Source: Rothia nasimurium
Lineage (GTDB): Bacteria > Actinomycetota > Actinomycetes > Actinomycetales > Micrococcaceae
Direction: 5' to 3'
Assembly (NCBI RefSeq): GCF_928381705.1
Contig: NZ_CAKMSR010000008.1
Span: 1-64,000 of the forward strand
Length of the DNA: 64,000 bases
Positions within the stretch are counted from its first letter, which is position 1; each line of letters begins with the position of its first letter. This document shows, in pieces, positions 15,309 to 24,012 of the stretch. A program made the translations under genes and the position numbers. The notes under the pieces are model-generated. The model was given only the letters and a program-made list of their open reading frames with translations, searched no databases and was not told where the DNA came from.

Positions 15309-16964
15309 TTAGGAGTTAGCGCGGGTGAGCGCGGCGGCGACGTCGGCCAGCAGGGCGGGCACGTCATCCTTATCCATCATGACCTCCAGGAAAACCAGCT
15401 TGTCGCGCGTGGCCTGGGTCAGGGCGGTCGCTTCCAGTAGCTCAGCGGCGGTGGTCACGCGCAGCATGAGCACGTCGTCCTCGGTTGCCCCCAGCGCTGC
15501 CGGGATGAGCTGCCAGTTATAGCGGCGAATATCGTTGTAGGGCTGGGTGGGGCCGTGAATGGCACGCTCTACCGTGTACCCGTCATTGTTGATCAGCACC
15601 ACTACCGGGTTGGTCTTCTGCTCCAGCATGGTGCCGATCTCCTGGAAGGTCAGCTGCGCCGAGCCGTCGCCAATGAGCAGGACGCCGCGCGCACCCCGGT
15701 CTGCGATGGAAGCCCCCAGCATGGCCGGCAGGGTATAGCCGATCGAACCCCACAGGGGCTGGCCGATAAACATGGAATTCTCGGGGAAACGGCGGGAGGC
15801 CATGCCGAAGAAGGAGGTGCCCTGGTCGGCCACCACAATGTTGCCCGGTGACAGTTCGCGGGAGAGCAGGGACCAGAGGACGTCCTGGGTCAGCGGGGCG
15901 GTCATGTCAATGTCTTCGTGGGTTTCTTCATCCCAGGGCAGCAGCTCCTTGGGGGTTGCGCCGACCTCGCGGGCGACCTCCCGCACAATATCCAGGGCGG
16001 TATCGAGTGTGAGCGGGGCGTAGGTCTTCCTGCCAATCTTGGCGGTCTGGGCACCCAAGAAGACCGTGTTTTCGGGGAGGTTCTGGGAGAAACCTGCGGT
16101 GGTGGTGTCGGTGAAGGTCACGCCTGCACAAATTAGGGCTTCTGCCTGCTCCACGGCGTCCTTGGTGCGGGCAGACGACACCACCCCGGCGTAAATACCA
16201 GCAAAAGCCGGCTTGGACTCGTCCACCAGGGTCTTGCCCCACATCAGGGTGGCGTAGGGCAGGCCGGTTGCCGCCAGCATCTCGGTCAGGTTAGCCTGCG
16301 CACCCATGCGGTGAACCAAAAGGTCAGCAAGCACCGTGGTCTGCTTGCCCGCCAGCACTTCAGCCAGGTCAGCGCGGAAGGCTTCAACAGCACCGGGGGA
16401 CGAGAGGGCCTTGGGCACCTCCAGCGGGCCGCTCGGCGGGGCCACCTCAACCCGGGCAACGTCGGTTGCCAGCAGAATGTAGCCGGGGCGCTTCTGAATC
16501 ATCATCTCGCGCAGCACGCGGTCAATTTCGGCGGTAGCGGTGGCGTGCTCAAGGTTAGCAACCGCGCAGGACACCTCAGAGGCCATACGAATAAAGTGGG
16601 TGAAATCGCCATCACCCAGGGTGTGGTGCATGGTCAGGTGGGCGGCCTGGGCGTCCTTGGACGGGGCACCCACGATATGCAGGACGGGCACGTGCTCGGC
16701 GTAGGAACCGGCCGTTGCGTTAATAGCGGAAAGCTCACCCACACCGTAGGTGGTCACCAGGGCGCCGATACCGCCTACGCGAGCGTAGCCATCCGCCGCG
16801 TACCCGGCGTTGAGCTCATTCGCGTTGCCCACCCAGGTCAGTTTCTCGTGCGCAATCACATGGTCGAGGAACTGCAGGTTAAAGTCGCCGGGCACACCGA
16901 AAATATCGGTGGCGCCCAGGGAAACAAGGCGGTCAAGCAGGTAGTCGCTGACGGTGTAGGTCAT
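15309..16964 (-). CDS. Thiamine-diphosphate 2-oxoacid decarboxylase (indolepyruvate/pyruvate decarboxylase family)
   Basis: 551 residues, the usual length. The N-terminal pyrimidine-binding domain has GVPGDFNLQFLD and the active-site Glu in WVGNANELNAGYAADGYARV. The HH pair of decarboxylases is visible in LTMHHTLGDGDF. The C-terminal cofactor motif is GDGSAQLTFQEI...NNDGYTVERAIHG. It makes an aldehyde from pyruvate, indolepyruvate, phenylpyruvate or branched 2-oxoacids; the sequence does not decide which. It is a single-gene unit, with AAGGA before the ATG and a small inverted repeat (gatacc...ggtatc, 17016-17041) in its leader. An aromatic 2-oxoacid would connect it to the phenylacetate genes far to the right. 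Confidence 0.88.
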   Translation of the reverse strand: MTYTVSDYLLDRLVSLGATDIFGVPGDFNLQFLDHVIAHEKLTWVGNANELNAGYAADGYARVGGIGALVTTYGVGELSAINATAGSYAEHVPVLHIVGAPSKDAQAAHLTMHHTLGDGDFTHFIRMASEVSCAVANLEHATATAEIDRVLREMMIQKRPGYILLATDVARVEVAPPSGPLEVPKALSSPGAVEAFRADLAEVLAGKQTTVLADLLVHRMGAQANLTEMLAATGLPYATLMWGKTLVDESKPAFAGIYAGVVSSARTKDAVEQAEALICAGVTFTDTTTAGFSQNLPENTVFLGAQTAKIGRKTYAPLTLDTALDIVREVAREVGATPKELLPWDEETHEDIDMTAPLTQDVLWSLLSRELSPGNIVVADQGTSFFGMASRRFPENSMFIGQPLWGSIGYTLPAMLGASIADRGARGVLLIGDGSAQLTFQEIGTMLEQKTNPVVVLINNDGYTVERAIHGPTQPYNDIRRYNWQLIPAALGATEDDVLMLRVTTAAELLEATALTQATRDKLVFLEVMMDKDDVPALLADVAAALTRANS

Positions 16965-17120
16965 GGATGGTGTCCTTATAAATCTAAGAAGAGGAGCAAG
17001 GGGTCTTTTGCATGAGATACCTGCGGGGTGTTGCCGGTATCACTTCTATAAGAATGTTAGCGGTGGATAGTTCTACGCCCTCATGTTTTGGGTGGAAAAG
17101 GTTCTAGGTTAAAAGATTTT

Positions 17121-17360
17121 TTACAAAAGCTCCCAGTACTGCTTTCGGGCCTTCATGGAGTGAATGACAAGTTCATTCCCGCTATCAAAGATAAGAACAA
17201 CGAGCTCAAGCAATCTGCCATTAGTGTCGAATCCCAGGCGCAACTCCCTCCAGGGGTTCTCTTCGTCTAGGGCCTCTGAGAAGACGTACGTTTGGGCGGC
17301 TGCCAGGGTATCTTCTGCTGGTATTCCATGTTTGAGAGCGGAGTGGTGAACTGAAATCAT
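17121..17360 (-). CDS. Small toxin-like protein of a type II toxin-antitoxin pair
   Basis: 79 residues with a KHGIPAEDTLAA start and LRLGFDTNGRLLELVVLIF...VIHSMKARKQYWELL. This resembles the compact actinobacterial toxin family with the pattern 'GxDxxGRxLELxx...xxVIHAMKxRxxY', related to BrnT/RelE-like folds. Its start overlaps the stop of the upstream ribbon-helix-helix gene by four bases (ATGA), typical of translationally coupled antitoxin-toxin pairs. Toxicity is inferred from gene order and size. Confidence 0.65.
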   Translation of the reverse strand: MISVHHSALKHGIPAEDTLAAAQTYVFSEALDEENPWRELRLGFDTNGRLLELVVLIFDSGNELVIHSMKARKQYWELL

Positions 17361-17608
17361 GCATCAACCCAGGCCTGGACAGCGGCGCGGATAGCTTCTG
17401 AACGGTTAAGATGCTCAACCTCAGCTTTATGTAAGAGGGCTGCAAGGAGCTCCTCCTCCATGCGGACGGGAATGACCGATGCAGGAGCGCTCCCGAGGCT
17501 TGGGCGGCCACGTTTCTTAAATCGTTCTACTGCGTAACCCGCTTCAGCCTCGTCAGCCCAGGCTTGAATCTGCTCTTCTGTTACCGGGGTGCCGTTGATA
17601 GTTTCCAT
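17357..17608 (-). CDS. Ribbon-helix-helix antitoxin
   Basis: 83 residues from the ATG at 17608; a longer frame to 17671 has no support. The C-terminal part has the RHH pattern SVIPVRMEEELLAALLHKAEVEHLNRSEAI, written here in separated parts: a beta strand (ASVIPVRM), helix one (EEELLAALLHKAEVEH), then NRSEAIRAAVQAW. The N-terminal half is acidic and would neutralise the toxin encoded next. A perfect 5-base palindrome lies eight bases upstream and is the expected autoregulatory site. Confidence 0.75.
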   Translation of the reverse strand: METINGTPVTEEQIQAWADEAEAGYAVERFKKRGRPSLGSAPASVIPVRMEEELLAALLHKAEVEHLNRSEAIRAAVQAWVDA

Positions 17609-17615
17609 ATAAATA

Positions 17616-17647
17616 TCGTAATACGAAAATGCGTGCGAGAGTATAGT
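17616..17647. promoter_or_regulatory. Antitoxin operator and divergent hydrolase -10 box
   Basis: TCGTA-A-TACGA (17616-17626) is a perfect 5-base inverted repeat just upstream of the antitoxin ATG on the minus strand. On the plus strand TATAGT (17642-17647) lies seven bases before the hydrolase ATG at 17655, a spacing that implies a leaderless or nearly leaderless transcript. Confidence 0.5.
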
Positions 17648-17654
17648 GGGTTTT

Positions 17655-18644
17655 ATGACACAGCCAGACATTCTCGGCGCCCCCTACACCGCCGAAACCA
17701 TCGACCTGGGCCGCGACGCAGAAGGCCCCATCGTTGCCACCCTCGTCCACCGACCCGCAGGCGCCGACGGGGCGGACGCGGCCCCCCAGCTACCGGCGTC
17801 CGCGCAGGGGAAGGGCGGGGTGGCACAGCCCGCCGTGCTCTACCTGCACGGCTTTGTGGACTACTTCTTCCAGAAGGACCTCGGCGACTGGTGGGCAGCC
17901 CGCGGCCACGACTTCTACGCCCTTGACCTGCGCAAATATGGGCGCTCCCTGCTACCGGGGCAGACCCCCTTCTACACCGAAAACCTCGACGACTACTTTG
18001 AAGACCTCACCGCCGCCTGGAAGCTCATCACCGGCCGCGACGGGCACCAGCAGGTTATTCTCATGGCCCACTCCACCGGTGGCCTTATCGCCTCCCTCTG
18101 GGCCAGCCGAACCGCCCCGCCCGAGCTGGCCGCCCTCGTCCTTAACTCACCCTGGCTCGACCACTTCAACAACCCGGTTGAGCGTGCCCTCATGACCGGG
18201 TCGGTGGCGGCGCTCGCGCGCCTCAAGCCGCGCACCATCGTGCAGAAGGAGCAGGAGGACGCCTACGCCCGCTCCCTGCACGCTGAGCACGCAGGAACCT
18301 GGCAGTTCAACACCGCCTGGAAAACCCTCAACTTCCCACCCGTCTACGCGGGCTGGCTGGCAGCTGTGCGCCGGGCCCACCGGCAGCTACAGCGCGGCCT
18401 CGACATCCAGGCCCCCGTTCTGCTGCTAACCTCGGCCCGCTCCGGCAAACTCACAAACCCCACCGACCGCCACGACTTCGACGCTGTGCTCAACGTGCAG
18501 GGAATCCGCCGCTGGGGCCTGGGGCTGGGTAGGGACGTCACCAGCCGCGTCATCGACGGTGGAACCCACGACCTCGTCCTCTCACCCGAACCCGCCCGTA
18601 CCGCCACCTACCGGGCTATCGGCGAGTTCATCGACTGCCTCTAG
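17655..18644 (+). CDS. Alpha/beta hydrolase (serine hydrolase, lysophospholipase-like)
   Basis: 329 residues from the ATG at 17655. The alpha/beta-hydrolase core shows VLYLHGFVDYFFQ (oxyanion region), the nucleophile elbow MAHSTGGLIAS (AHSTG in place of the usual GxSxG), and a late GGTHDLVLSPEP segment that provides the catalytic His and Asp region. The substrate is unknown. It has no ribosome site but a well-placed -10 box, suggesting leaderless translation. It is divergent from the toxin-antitoxin pair. Confidence 0.8.
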   Translation: MTQPDILGAPYTAETIDLGRDAEGPIVATLVHRPAGADGADAAPQLPASAQGKGGVAQPAVLYLHGFVDYFFQKDLGDWWAARGHDFYALDLRKYGRSLLPGQTPFYTENLDDYFEDLTAAWKLITGRDGHQQVILMAHSTGGLIASLWASRTAPPELAALVLNSPWLDHFNNPVERALMTGSVAALARLKPRTIVQKEQEDAYARSLHAEHAGTWQFNTAWKTLNFPPVYAGWLAAVRRAHRQLQRGLDIQAPVLLLTSARSGKLTNPTDRHDFDAVLNVQGIRRWGLGLGRDVTSRVIDGGTHDLVLSPEPARTATYRAIGEFIDCL

Positions 18645-18743
18645 GTAGCCCAGCCTGGCCTCACCGGCCGGTTAAGCACCGCCGAACAGGGGGTAACTGT
18701 GCGCTCGCTGGAAAGTGCCCGAGAGCAAGTCTAGGATGAAAGT

Positions 18744-19490
18744 ATGATGAACCAAGCGAAGGAAACCGCACCCCATTCCCACACCGGTGAAGCTCACGAC
18801 ATGGTCGGAGCCTACCAGGAGAAGCTCAACCGCCTACGGGCCGCTGTGCTGGGTGCCAACGACGGTATTGTGTCGGTGGCTGCTACTGTGGTCGGCGTTG
18901 CCGGTGCAACTGCTAGCACATCGGCTATTGGCGCGGCCGCAGCGGCTGCCGTGGTCGGTGGTGCCATTTCTATGTCCCTGGGTGAGTACGTTTCAGTCTC
19001 CTCCCAGGTAGACAGCCAGGAGACCCTGATCGCCAAGGAAAAGGGTGAGCTGCGCGACCTACCCGAACAAGAGCTGGACGAGCTGACCGAAATCCTGCAA
19101 GAGCGCGGCATCTCCCCGGAAACTGCCCGCAAGGCGGCCATCGAAATGACCGAGAAGAACGCCCTCAAAACCCACCTGCACTTCGAGCTGGGTATCGACG
19201 ATGAGGACATCCCTTCCCCCTGGTCAGCGGCCTTTGCCTCAGCCGGGTCCTTTCTCATGGGTGCCCTGCTGCCCACCCTGCTGATTCTGCTCTTCCCCGA
19301 GTCGATTCGTATTCCGGTGACCTTCGCCGGTGTGCTGATCGCCCTGGCTATTACCGGCACTCTGGGGGCTAAGTGGGGTGGCTCCCCGCACTACGGCAAG
19401 GCGGCGGTGCGCGTCGTCGTCGGTGGCGCCCTGGCCCTGGCTGTTACCTTCGCTGTGGGTTCCCTGCTGGGGGCAAGCGGCGTGATCTAA
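18744..19490 (+). CDS. VIT1/CCC1-family metal transporter
   Basis: 248 residues. An N-terminal cytosolic segment is followed by LRAAVLGANDGIVSVAATVVGV (membrane segment 1 with the family's NDGIVS motif) and GAISMSLGEYVSVSSQVD. A middle helical metal-binding domain rich in Glu (ELRDLPEQELDELTEIL) comes next, then three C-terminal spans. Family members move Fe2+ or Mn2+ out of the cytoplasm. The gene stands alone and ends at a hairpin that recurs 3.3 kb downstream. Confidence 0.88.
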   Translation: MMNQAKETAPHSHTGEAHDMVGAYQEKLNRLRAAVLGANDGIVSVAATVVGVAGATASTSAIGAAAAAAVVGGAISMSLGEYVSVSSQVDSQETLIAKEKGELRDLPEQELDELTEILQERGISPETARKAAIEMTEKNALKTHLHFELGIDDEDIPSPWSAAFASAGSFLMGALLPTLLILLFPESIRIPVTFAGVLIALAITGTLGAKWGGSPHYGKAAVRVVVGGALALAVTFAVGSLLGASGVI

Positions 19491-19538
19491 AACTTCGGGA
19501 TTCGGCCCCTGATTCTTTGAACCGGGGCGGACGCCAGC

Positions 19539-19566
19539 AGGCGGGTCTGCGCGAGCAGGCCCGCCT
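19539..19566. terminator. Terminator hairpin, left copy flanking the ABC-3C island
   Basis: aggcgggtctgc (19539-19550), loop gcga, gcaggcccgcct (19555-19566). The same hairpin, differing by one loop base and one arm end, occurs at 22844-22870. Together they bracket a lower-GC island of three minus-strand genes. Confidence 0.8.
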
Positions 19567-19668
19567 GTGTGCTGTTTTGGTAAAGGGCTAGACCTAATCC
19601 TATCTATAAAAATGCTGCAAATGATAGAAGGGTTCACCCAGGGTGAGAACCTTTACAGAGGCCTCGGA

Positions 19669-21465
19669 TTACCATGACCGCAGCTTGAAAAGCCTGCCCA
19701 TATCTCCTTCATCGTGAAGCCTGAGCACAATCTCATTCTCGGAGAAGACCGAGGTTCCATCGATGCTTGGGGGCATATCTGTATCAATAAGCGTGATGAT
19801 TTGTTGTATTCCAAGATTTGAGTATTCCCGCATTACATCAAGAAGTTTCGACTTCTTGCGCTTATCTAATGATTCGAACACTCCATCATGGAAGACAAAT
19901 GAGGGGAAGCCTTTGCCGAGGTGTGCCCTGAGTACTGCTAAGTCGAACGCAATACATAGAAGTTTCTTATATGTATAGCCTCGTTGTGCACTCGTGGTAT
20001 TCCCTGACTCGTCAAGAATCTCAGCTTCAAACTCTGGATGATACTGCTGATTCAACGATACCGTGAGCAGCGCATTTTGATTAAGCACGTTATCAATTAT
20101 CTCGTCAAAGAGCAGCCGGATAGTCCGATAGATGCTGTCGGTACCTGGACTATTCTTCTCCTCGAACTCCCTTTCCAAGGTAGATTCTAAGTGAGCCTTC
20201 TCTTCAACAGCGTTACGGATTTCTGATCGTAGCCTTTGGAGGGACTGGAAGTGCTCGCGTTGCCGGGTCAGGGAAACGATATCTGAACGTAGCTCAACTA
20301 GCTCATCTGAGGTTTCCTTGTACTTGCGCACAACGTCGGTATCGCTCAAGAAAGACAAATTCTCAGATCTAAGTTTGCCGAGTCGATTGAGCTCTATTTC
20401 CACTTCCTTGAGCCGAGACTCAACTTCTGCCTTCTCCTCCAATAGGTAACCACGACGCTCTTCAGTAATCGCCGCATTAAACGCAATTAACTGTTCGTAG
20501 TCACGCTTAATTTGCCCACTGAAAAGCACTCCAGCTTCCTCAAAGAGACGCGCGGCGCGCTCTGGATCAAACGCTATCTCCCCATCGTCTAAGGAGGATA
20601 GTATTTTCTTCCTGTTGTACATAAGCGTGTATCGTTCGGCATTCAGATTGGCGATTTCCTGATCAATCTGGTCGACAAGGTCTTTCGTTTTTGCCTTGTC
20701 TTGATCCCGAAAATCAAAACTATCAAGTTTCATCTGCTGCTTCTCCGCTTGCTGTTGCTTTAGAAGCAAAAGACCCTCGACTCGACTAAGGTCCTCAACG
20801 GATCCCCCGAGCTCAGACTGAATAGTCCTCTCATTGGAGCGAAGGGTATCAATCTGCGCCTCTTGCCTGTAAAAGTCAGAAAATAACTGAGCGTCAAAAC
20901 CTAGGATATGAGCCACATACGGCTTCCAATCGGCATGCTTTGATGCGAATCGCTTGAGTTGAAAAACGTCAGAATAATCGTCCTGAGTGCGCAGAAAGTA
21001 ACCCAGGCCCTTACGAAAGTCCCAAGGGCGAACGGCGCTTAGATTTAGAAGACCGTCCAGGATTACTTTAGAGCGATCGAACGCGACTTTGTAATGATCC
21101 CACTGCTCTTCGGGCAGGTGCTGAAAATCCTGGCCAGGTGAGGCATGTCGCTTAAAGCTAATCTTGGTTGCTTCCCTAACCGACCTTCGGATAGTTACGT
21201 AAGATCCTGACTCAAGTTCAAGTTCGAGATAAAAAACAAAGTCGTCGAATAGCTCCTCGTGTTTGAATAGGAACATCCTCGCGTCACGCCGCGCGAGTAG
21301 ACAAAAGTCGAGAAGTAGACCAAGGGTAGTCTTCCCCAGATTATGCGTGTCCTTATTGCGGTTCTCTGGTACACGAATCTCCGCAAGAACAACGTTCAGA
21401 CCATCATTAAAGTCGATTGGAGTAAACGCCTCATCGCGATTCGAGTAGATTCTAGACAGTTTCAT
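19669..21465 (-). CDS. ABC-3C-type ATPase with DUF2326 C-terminus
   Basis: 598 residues of SMC/RecN-like architecture. A Walker A region HNLGKTTLGLLLDF (about residues 41-54) is followed by a long charged coiled coil (about 200-430) and a C-terminal ATPase half with FVFHDGVFESLDKRKKS (Walker B/D-loop) and IITLIDTDMP. The C-terminal block matches my memory of DUF2326 proteins, which serve as the ATPase of ABC three-component (ABC-3C) conflict systems. It overlaps the middle-component gene. Codon use is clearly less GC-rich than the neighbours, a sign of transfer. A role in defence is inferred from family and layout. Confidence 0.78.
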   Translation of the reverse strand: MKLSRIYSNRDEAFTPIDFNDGLNVVLAEIRVPENRNKDTHNLGKTTLGLLLDFCLLARRDARMFLFKHEELFDDFVFYLELELESGSYVTIRRSVREATKISFKRHASPGQDFQHLPEEQWDHYKVAFDRSKVILDGLLNLSAVRPWDFRKGLGYFLRTQDDYSDVFQLKRFASKHADWKPYVAHILGFDAQLFSDFYRQEAQIDTLRSNERTIQSELGGSVEDLSRVEGLLLLKQQQAEKQQMKLDSFDFRDQDKAKTKDLVDQIDQEIANLNAERYTLMYNRKKILSSLDDGEIAFDPERAARLFEEAGVLFSGQIKRDYEQLIAFNAAITEERRGYLLEEKAEVESRLKEVEIELNRLGKLRSENLSFLSDTDVVRKYKETSDELVELRSDIVSLTRQREHFQSLQRLRSEIRNAVEEKAHLESTLEREFEEKNSPGTDSIYRTIRLLFDEIIDNVLNQNALLTVSLNQQYHPEFEAEILDESGNTTSAQRGYTYKKLLCIAFDLAVLRAHLGKGFPSFVFHDGVFESLDKRKKSKLLDVMREYSNLGIQQIITLIDTDMPPSIDGTSVFSENEIVLRLHDEGDMGRLFKLRSW

Positions 21466-21700
21466 TGGGACCTACATACTCGAACGAGTCAGTCTTGGAG
21501 CGGTACTCGATGAGACCCATTAGGTAGAGAAAGTTCACTGCCGGAAGGAATAAGACATCGCCTCCGGCCACCCGTTTCTTTGCCGTAGTACGAAGAGAGT
21601 CGTAGTCTTCGAGTCGCTTGCGCTTGAGGGTTTCCAGAACTATGAGAGCAACGTTGAGCACTGTTCGGTCAGGATGCGAGTGTTTCGTCGGCCTCAACAT
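21452..21700 (-). CDS. ABC-3C middle component (small protein)
   Basis: 82 residues from the ATG at 21700. The ATG at 21706 abuts the AAAGGAG and is too close to it. The segment TVLNVALIVLETLKRKRLEDYDSL and the ending FLPAVNFLYLMGLIEYRS form a small winged-helix-like fold seen in middle components (MC6-like) of ABC-3C systems. It overlaps the effector gene upstream by 32 bases and the ATPase gene downstream by 14, so the three genes are translationally coupled. Confidence 0.7.
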   Translation of the reverse strand: MLRPTKHSHPDRTVLNVALIVLETLKRKRLEDYDSLRTTAKKRVAGGDVLFLPAVNFLYLMGLIEYRSKTDSFEYVGPNETV

Positions 21701-22664
21701 TGTCATCTCCTTTCACTCCGATGTCACAGTTCCAGTACATATAGAAGAGCAATGCTCTAGTCAGACGCTTGTGCTGCTTTTGTCTCAGTATGGGGTCTCT
21801 ATTAAAAAGCAAGTCGATGAGATAGTCCATAACCTGATCGAAAGACTGATAGTCCTTTCGATGGGCGATGATTCGCAACTCAAGTTCGTCGACTGCTGAC
21901 TCATAGGCACTGAGCAACTCATCATTTTCGGGAGCGGCAAGAAACTGCCGAATTTGTTCGGTTTCTTTCAAGTATTTACGCAGGAGTGTATTCGAGTAAT
22001 CGTCACTCATCCCGTTCAGTCGATTCTTCGTGGCCAGATCAACTCGCGGGGCAGGTGGGTCATCGAGTATTGATACTATCTCGTCACGATGCTGGGCGAA
22101 CGCAGCGACAATCTCTGCGATGTCCTCTGGGCTGATGATTAGTGGGGAGTCAATGGGATCTATGCCCGCGATCTCCGGTATGTTGCTGAATCGCTTCAGC
22201 CAAACCTCGATCTGCTCAATCCCGCAAAGATATATAGAGCTAGTGGGAACTCCACAGGCGGAGGAAATAGCCTGACGAATTGTAGATTCTCCATTACCGG
22301 TTAGTCGCCGATTCGAGAAAAGTATGTAGTGGTCGAGTTCGCCTGAGTCTTTCAGTAATTTGATCTTCGGGATCTCCTCGGCAATGACGCAAGTCTTGTT
22401 TGTTGCGCTGTAGAAATCAGACTCAGTGAAATACCTGTTAAGACCGTTCGTGTGTTTTGCTTGAATTATCACACAACCTGTCCAAGGCGCAGAGGTGCTC
22501 GGATAGAGTTGCGCGGTTCCTTGGAACCTTGCATCGCGTCCGCCATCTGGCCCCGTGGCAAAACCTTGCACGCCGATTCCGAGAATCTCTTGGCATATCA
22601 AAATGACTAACTCTTCGAACTGGCCAGGGGAGAGATTCTCGTATGCGTACTTCACCGGAATCAC
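21669..22664 (-). CDS. ABC-3C effector with PD-(D/E)XK nuclease-like domain
   Basis: 331 residues with a GTG start; another in-frame GTG at 22655 has better spacing to AAGGGA. The N-terminal region reads FEELVILICQEIL, then GPDGGRDARFQG (Asp44) and IIQAKHT (Gln68-x-Lys70), the D...QxK layout of Mrr/PD-(D/E)XK restriction nucleases. A middle Rossmann-like part follows, and the C-terminal helical region (about 190-331) fits the ABC-3C C-terminal domain. It is the first gene of the operon and the likely DNA-cutting output, controlled by the ATPase. Function is inferred from motifs. Confidence 0.75.
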   Translation of the reverse strand: MIPVKYAYENLSPGQFEELVILICQEILGIGVQGFATGPDGGRDARFQGTAQLYPSTSAPWTGCVIIQAKHTNGLNRYFTESDFYSATNKTCVIAEEIPKIKLLKDSGELDHYILFSNRRLTGNGESTIRQAISSACGVPTSSIYLCGIEQIEVWLKRFSNIPEIAGIDPIDSPLIISPEDIAEIVAAFAQHRDEIVSILDDPPAPRVDLATKNRLNGMSDDYSNTLLRKYLKETEQIRQFLAAPENDELLSAYESAVDELELRIIAHRKDYQSFDQVMDYLIDLLFNRDPILRQKQHKRLTRALLFYMYWNCDIGVKGDDNVEADETLAS

Positions 22665-22843
22665 TCCCTTTTGTTAATAATTTTGTGCGCGTTTTCCCCG
22701 TTCTTTCAGGGGCGTGTGTACAGTCTCTCGTTGCTAATCTTAGCTATAGGTGGAGGCTCCTGGAATGGATGACACACCTTGGAGCTTTCACCGCACCACC
22801 GGCTACCATAGCTTCATTACCATCAGACACTCTTTACTTTTGT

Positions 22844-22873
22844 AGGCGGGTCTGCGTGAGCAGGCCCGCTTTT
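22844..22873. terminator. Terminator hairpin, right copy flanking the ABC-3C island
   Basis: aggcgggtctgc (22844-22855), loop gtga, gcaggcccgct (22860-22870), then a TTTT run. It serves the sucrase/ferredoxin-like region and repeats the hairpin found at 19539. The 22665-22843 stretch holds no gene. Confidence 0.75.
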
Positions 22874-22914
22874 GTTGTGCCGTCCTGGGTACTCCCCGGG
22901 TGGTGGACTAGGGG

Positions 22915-23871
22915 TTAGGAGGTTGGCCCCGGGTGCAGGCTGACGACCTCCCAGCTGAAGGCCTCCCCGGCATTCTTACCGCAGGACGCCGGCCGCGGCG
23001 GCAGCTCGATGCGGCGGGCGGTGACTACCCAGAAGCGTCCGTCGCGGTGGGCTACGTGGGATGCGTAGAGGTCGGGTTCGGTGGCGGTCATTTCGTTGGG
23101 ACTCAGGTCCTCGGAGCCTACCTGCTCACCGGTGTCCGCCAGGAGGGAGCGGACGGCCACCTCGGCCACCTGCTCGATGGGGGAGTGGGAGGAGCGGCCC
23201 CGCAGACCGGCGAGTTTTACCCGGCCCTGCCGGGCGCCCTGGGCCAGGGTGAGGGCCTGCTCGAAGTTCAGTCGCCCGTAGGTGTAGCCGGTGGGCAGGC
23301 TGATAGCGACCGGGGCGAAGCGGTGCCCGCCGGTGTGGGAGCACTCCCAGACGGTACCGTCAGCTAGTTGCTCGGCAACAAAGGACGCGATGGGTCGGCC
23401 CCGTACCGCGCAGCAGCGGTCGCGCTTAGAGTGAGTGCAGACAAGGGTGAGTGTTTCACGTGAAACAACCGCACCGGGTATATTTCCGGGGGTTTCGAGG
23501 GGGAGGGAGAGTAAATCCTCCGCGCCTGTTACCTCAAACGAGTAGAGCCGGGCGGGTGAAAAATCCCTACCCCCGGTAACCGCAAGGAAGGCGCGGCGGC
23601 GGGCGCCGACGTCCTTAACCTTCTGCCCCTCACGACCGGGCTGCCGAATCAGCAGCAGGCGGGCACCCACCTGCGCCATCTTCTCTTTAAGGGCGGCTGA
23701 GAGTTCTGCCCCAAAGACGGTTCCATCGAGAATATCGCGGCCCCAGCCGCCGGGGTGCTCCAGCAGAACCCAGAGCGTCTCGCGGGCAGCGGTGCCCGGT
23801 AGGTTCTCATCAACCGGCAGGGAGCAGGAATCGGCAGGAATAACAGGTGCGGTAGGGCTAGTCATGGGCAT
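22915..23871 (-). CDS. Sucrase/ferredoxin-like family protein
   Basis: 318 residues (MTSPTAP at 23865 is an alternative start). The family has a thioredoxin-like ferredoxin fold, seen here in LVCTHSKRDRCCAVRGRP and WECSHTGGHRFAPVAISLP, where the Cys and His residues could hold an Fe-S centre. An N-terminal LLEHPGGWGRD and a VRSLLADTG segment are typical. Function in bacteria is not established. It runs divergently from the S4-domain gene across a long inverted repeat. Confidence 0.75.
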   Translation of the reverse strand: MPMTSPTAPVIPADSCSLPVDENLPGTAARETLWVLLEHPGGWGRDILDGTVFGAELSAALKEKMAQVGARLLLIRQPGREGQKVKDVGARRRAFLAVTGGRDFSPARLYSFEVTGAEDLLSLPLETPGNIPGAVVSRETLTLVCTHSKRDRCCAVRGRPIASFVAEQLADGTVWECSHTGGHRFAPVAISLPTGYTYGRLNFEQALTLAQGARQGRVKLAGLRGRSSHSPIEQVAEVAVRSLLADTGEQVGSEDLSPNEMTATEPDLYASHVAHRDGRFWVVTARRIELPPRPASCGKNAGEAFSWEVVSLHPGPTS

Positions 23872-23902
23872 AAGTGTACGCCAGCGCGGGCTCCAAGGGG
23901 CG

Positions 23903-23971
23903 GCGAGTGTGCGTCATATCGCCGAGAGTGCGCACGGCTGCTGCACGCTCAGCGATATGACGCACGCTCGC
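23903..23971. repeat. 20-base inverted repeat between divergent genes
   Basis: gcgagtgtgcgtcatatcgc (23903-23922) and gcgatatgacgcacgctcgc (23952-23971) pair over 20 bases with one mismatch, and the interior (gagagtgcgca...tgcacgctc) pairs partly too. It lies between two divergent starts, so it cannot be an ordinary terminator. It could be an operator pair, a cruciform or a small mobile repeat. Confidence 0.75.
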
Positions 23972-24012
23972 GCAGGTCAGAGCTTCGCCTGCTCATTGGG
24001 TAGCCTAGATAC

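Noticed and set aside
19539..22873. Duplicate hairpins as IS terminal repeats
   Set aside because: No transposase or target duplication is seen, and the hairpins are each self-complementary like terminators; kept only as possible island borders.
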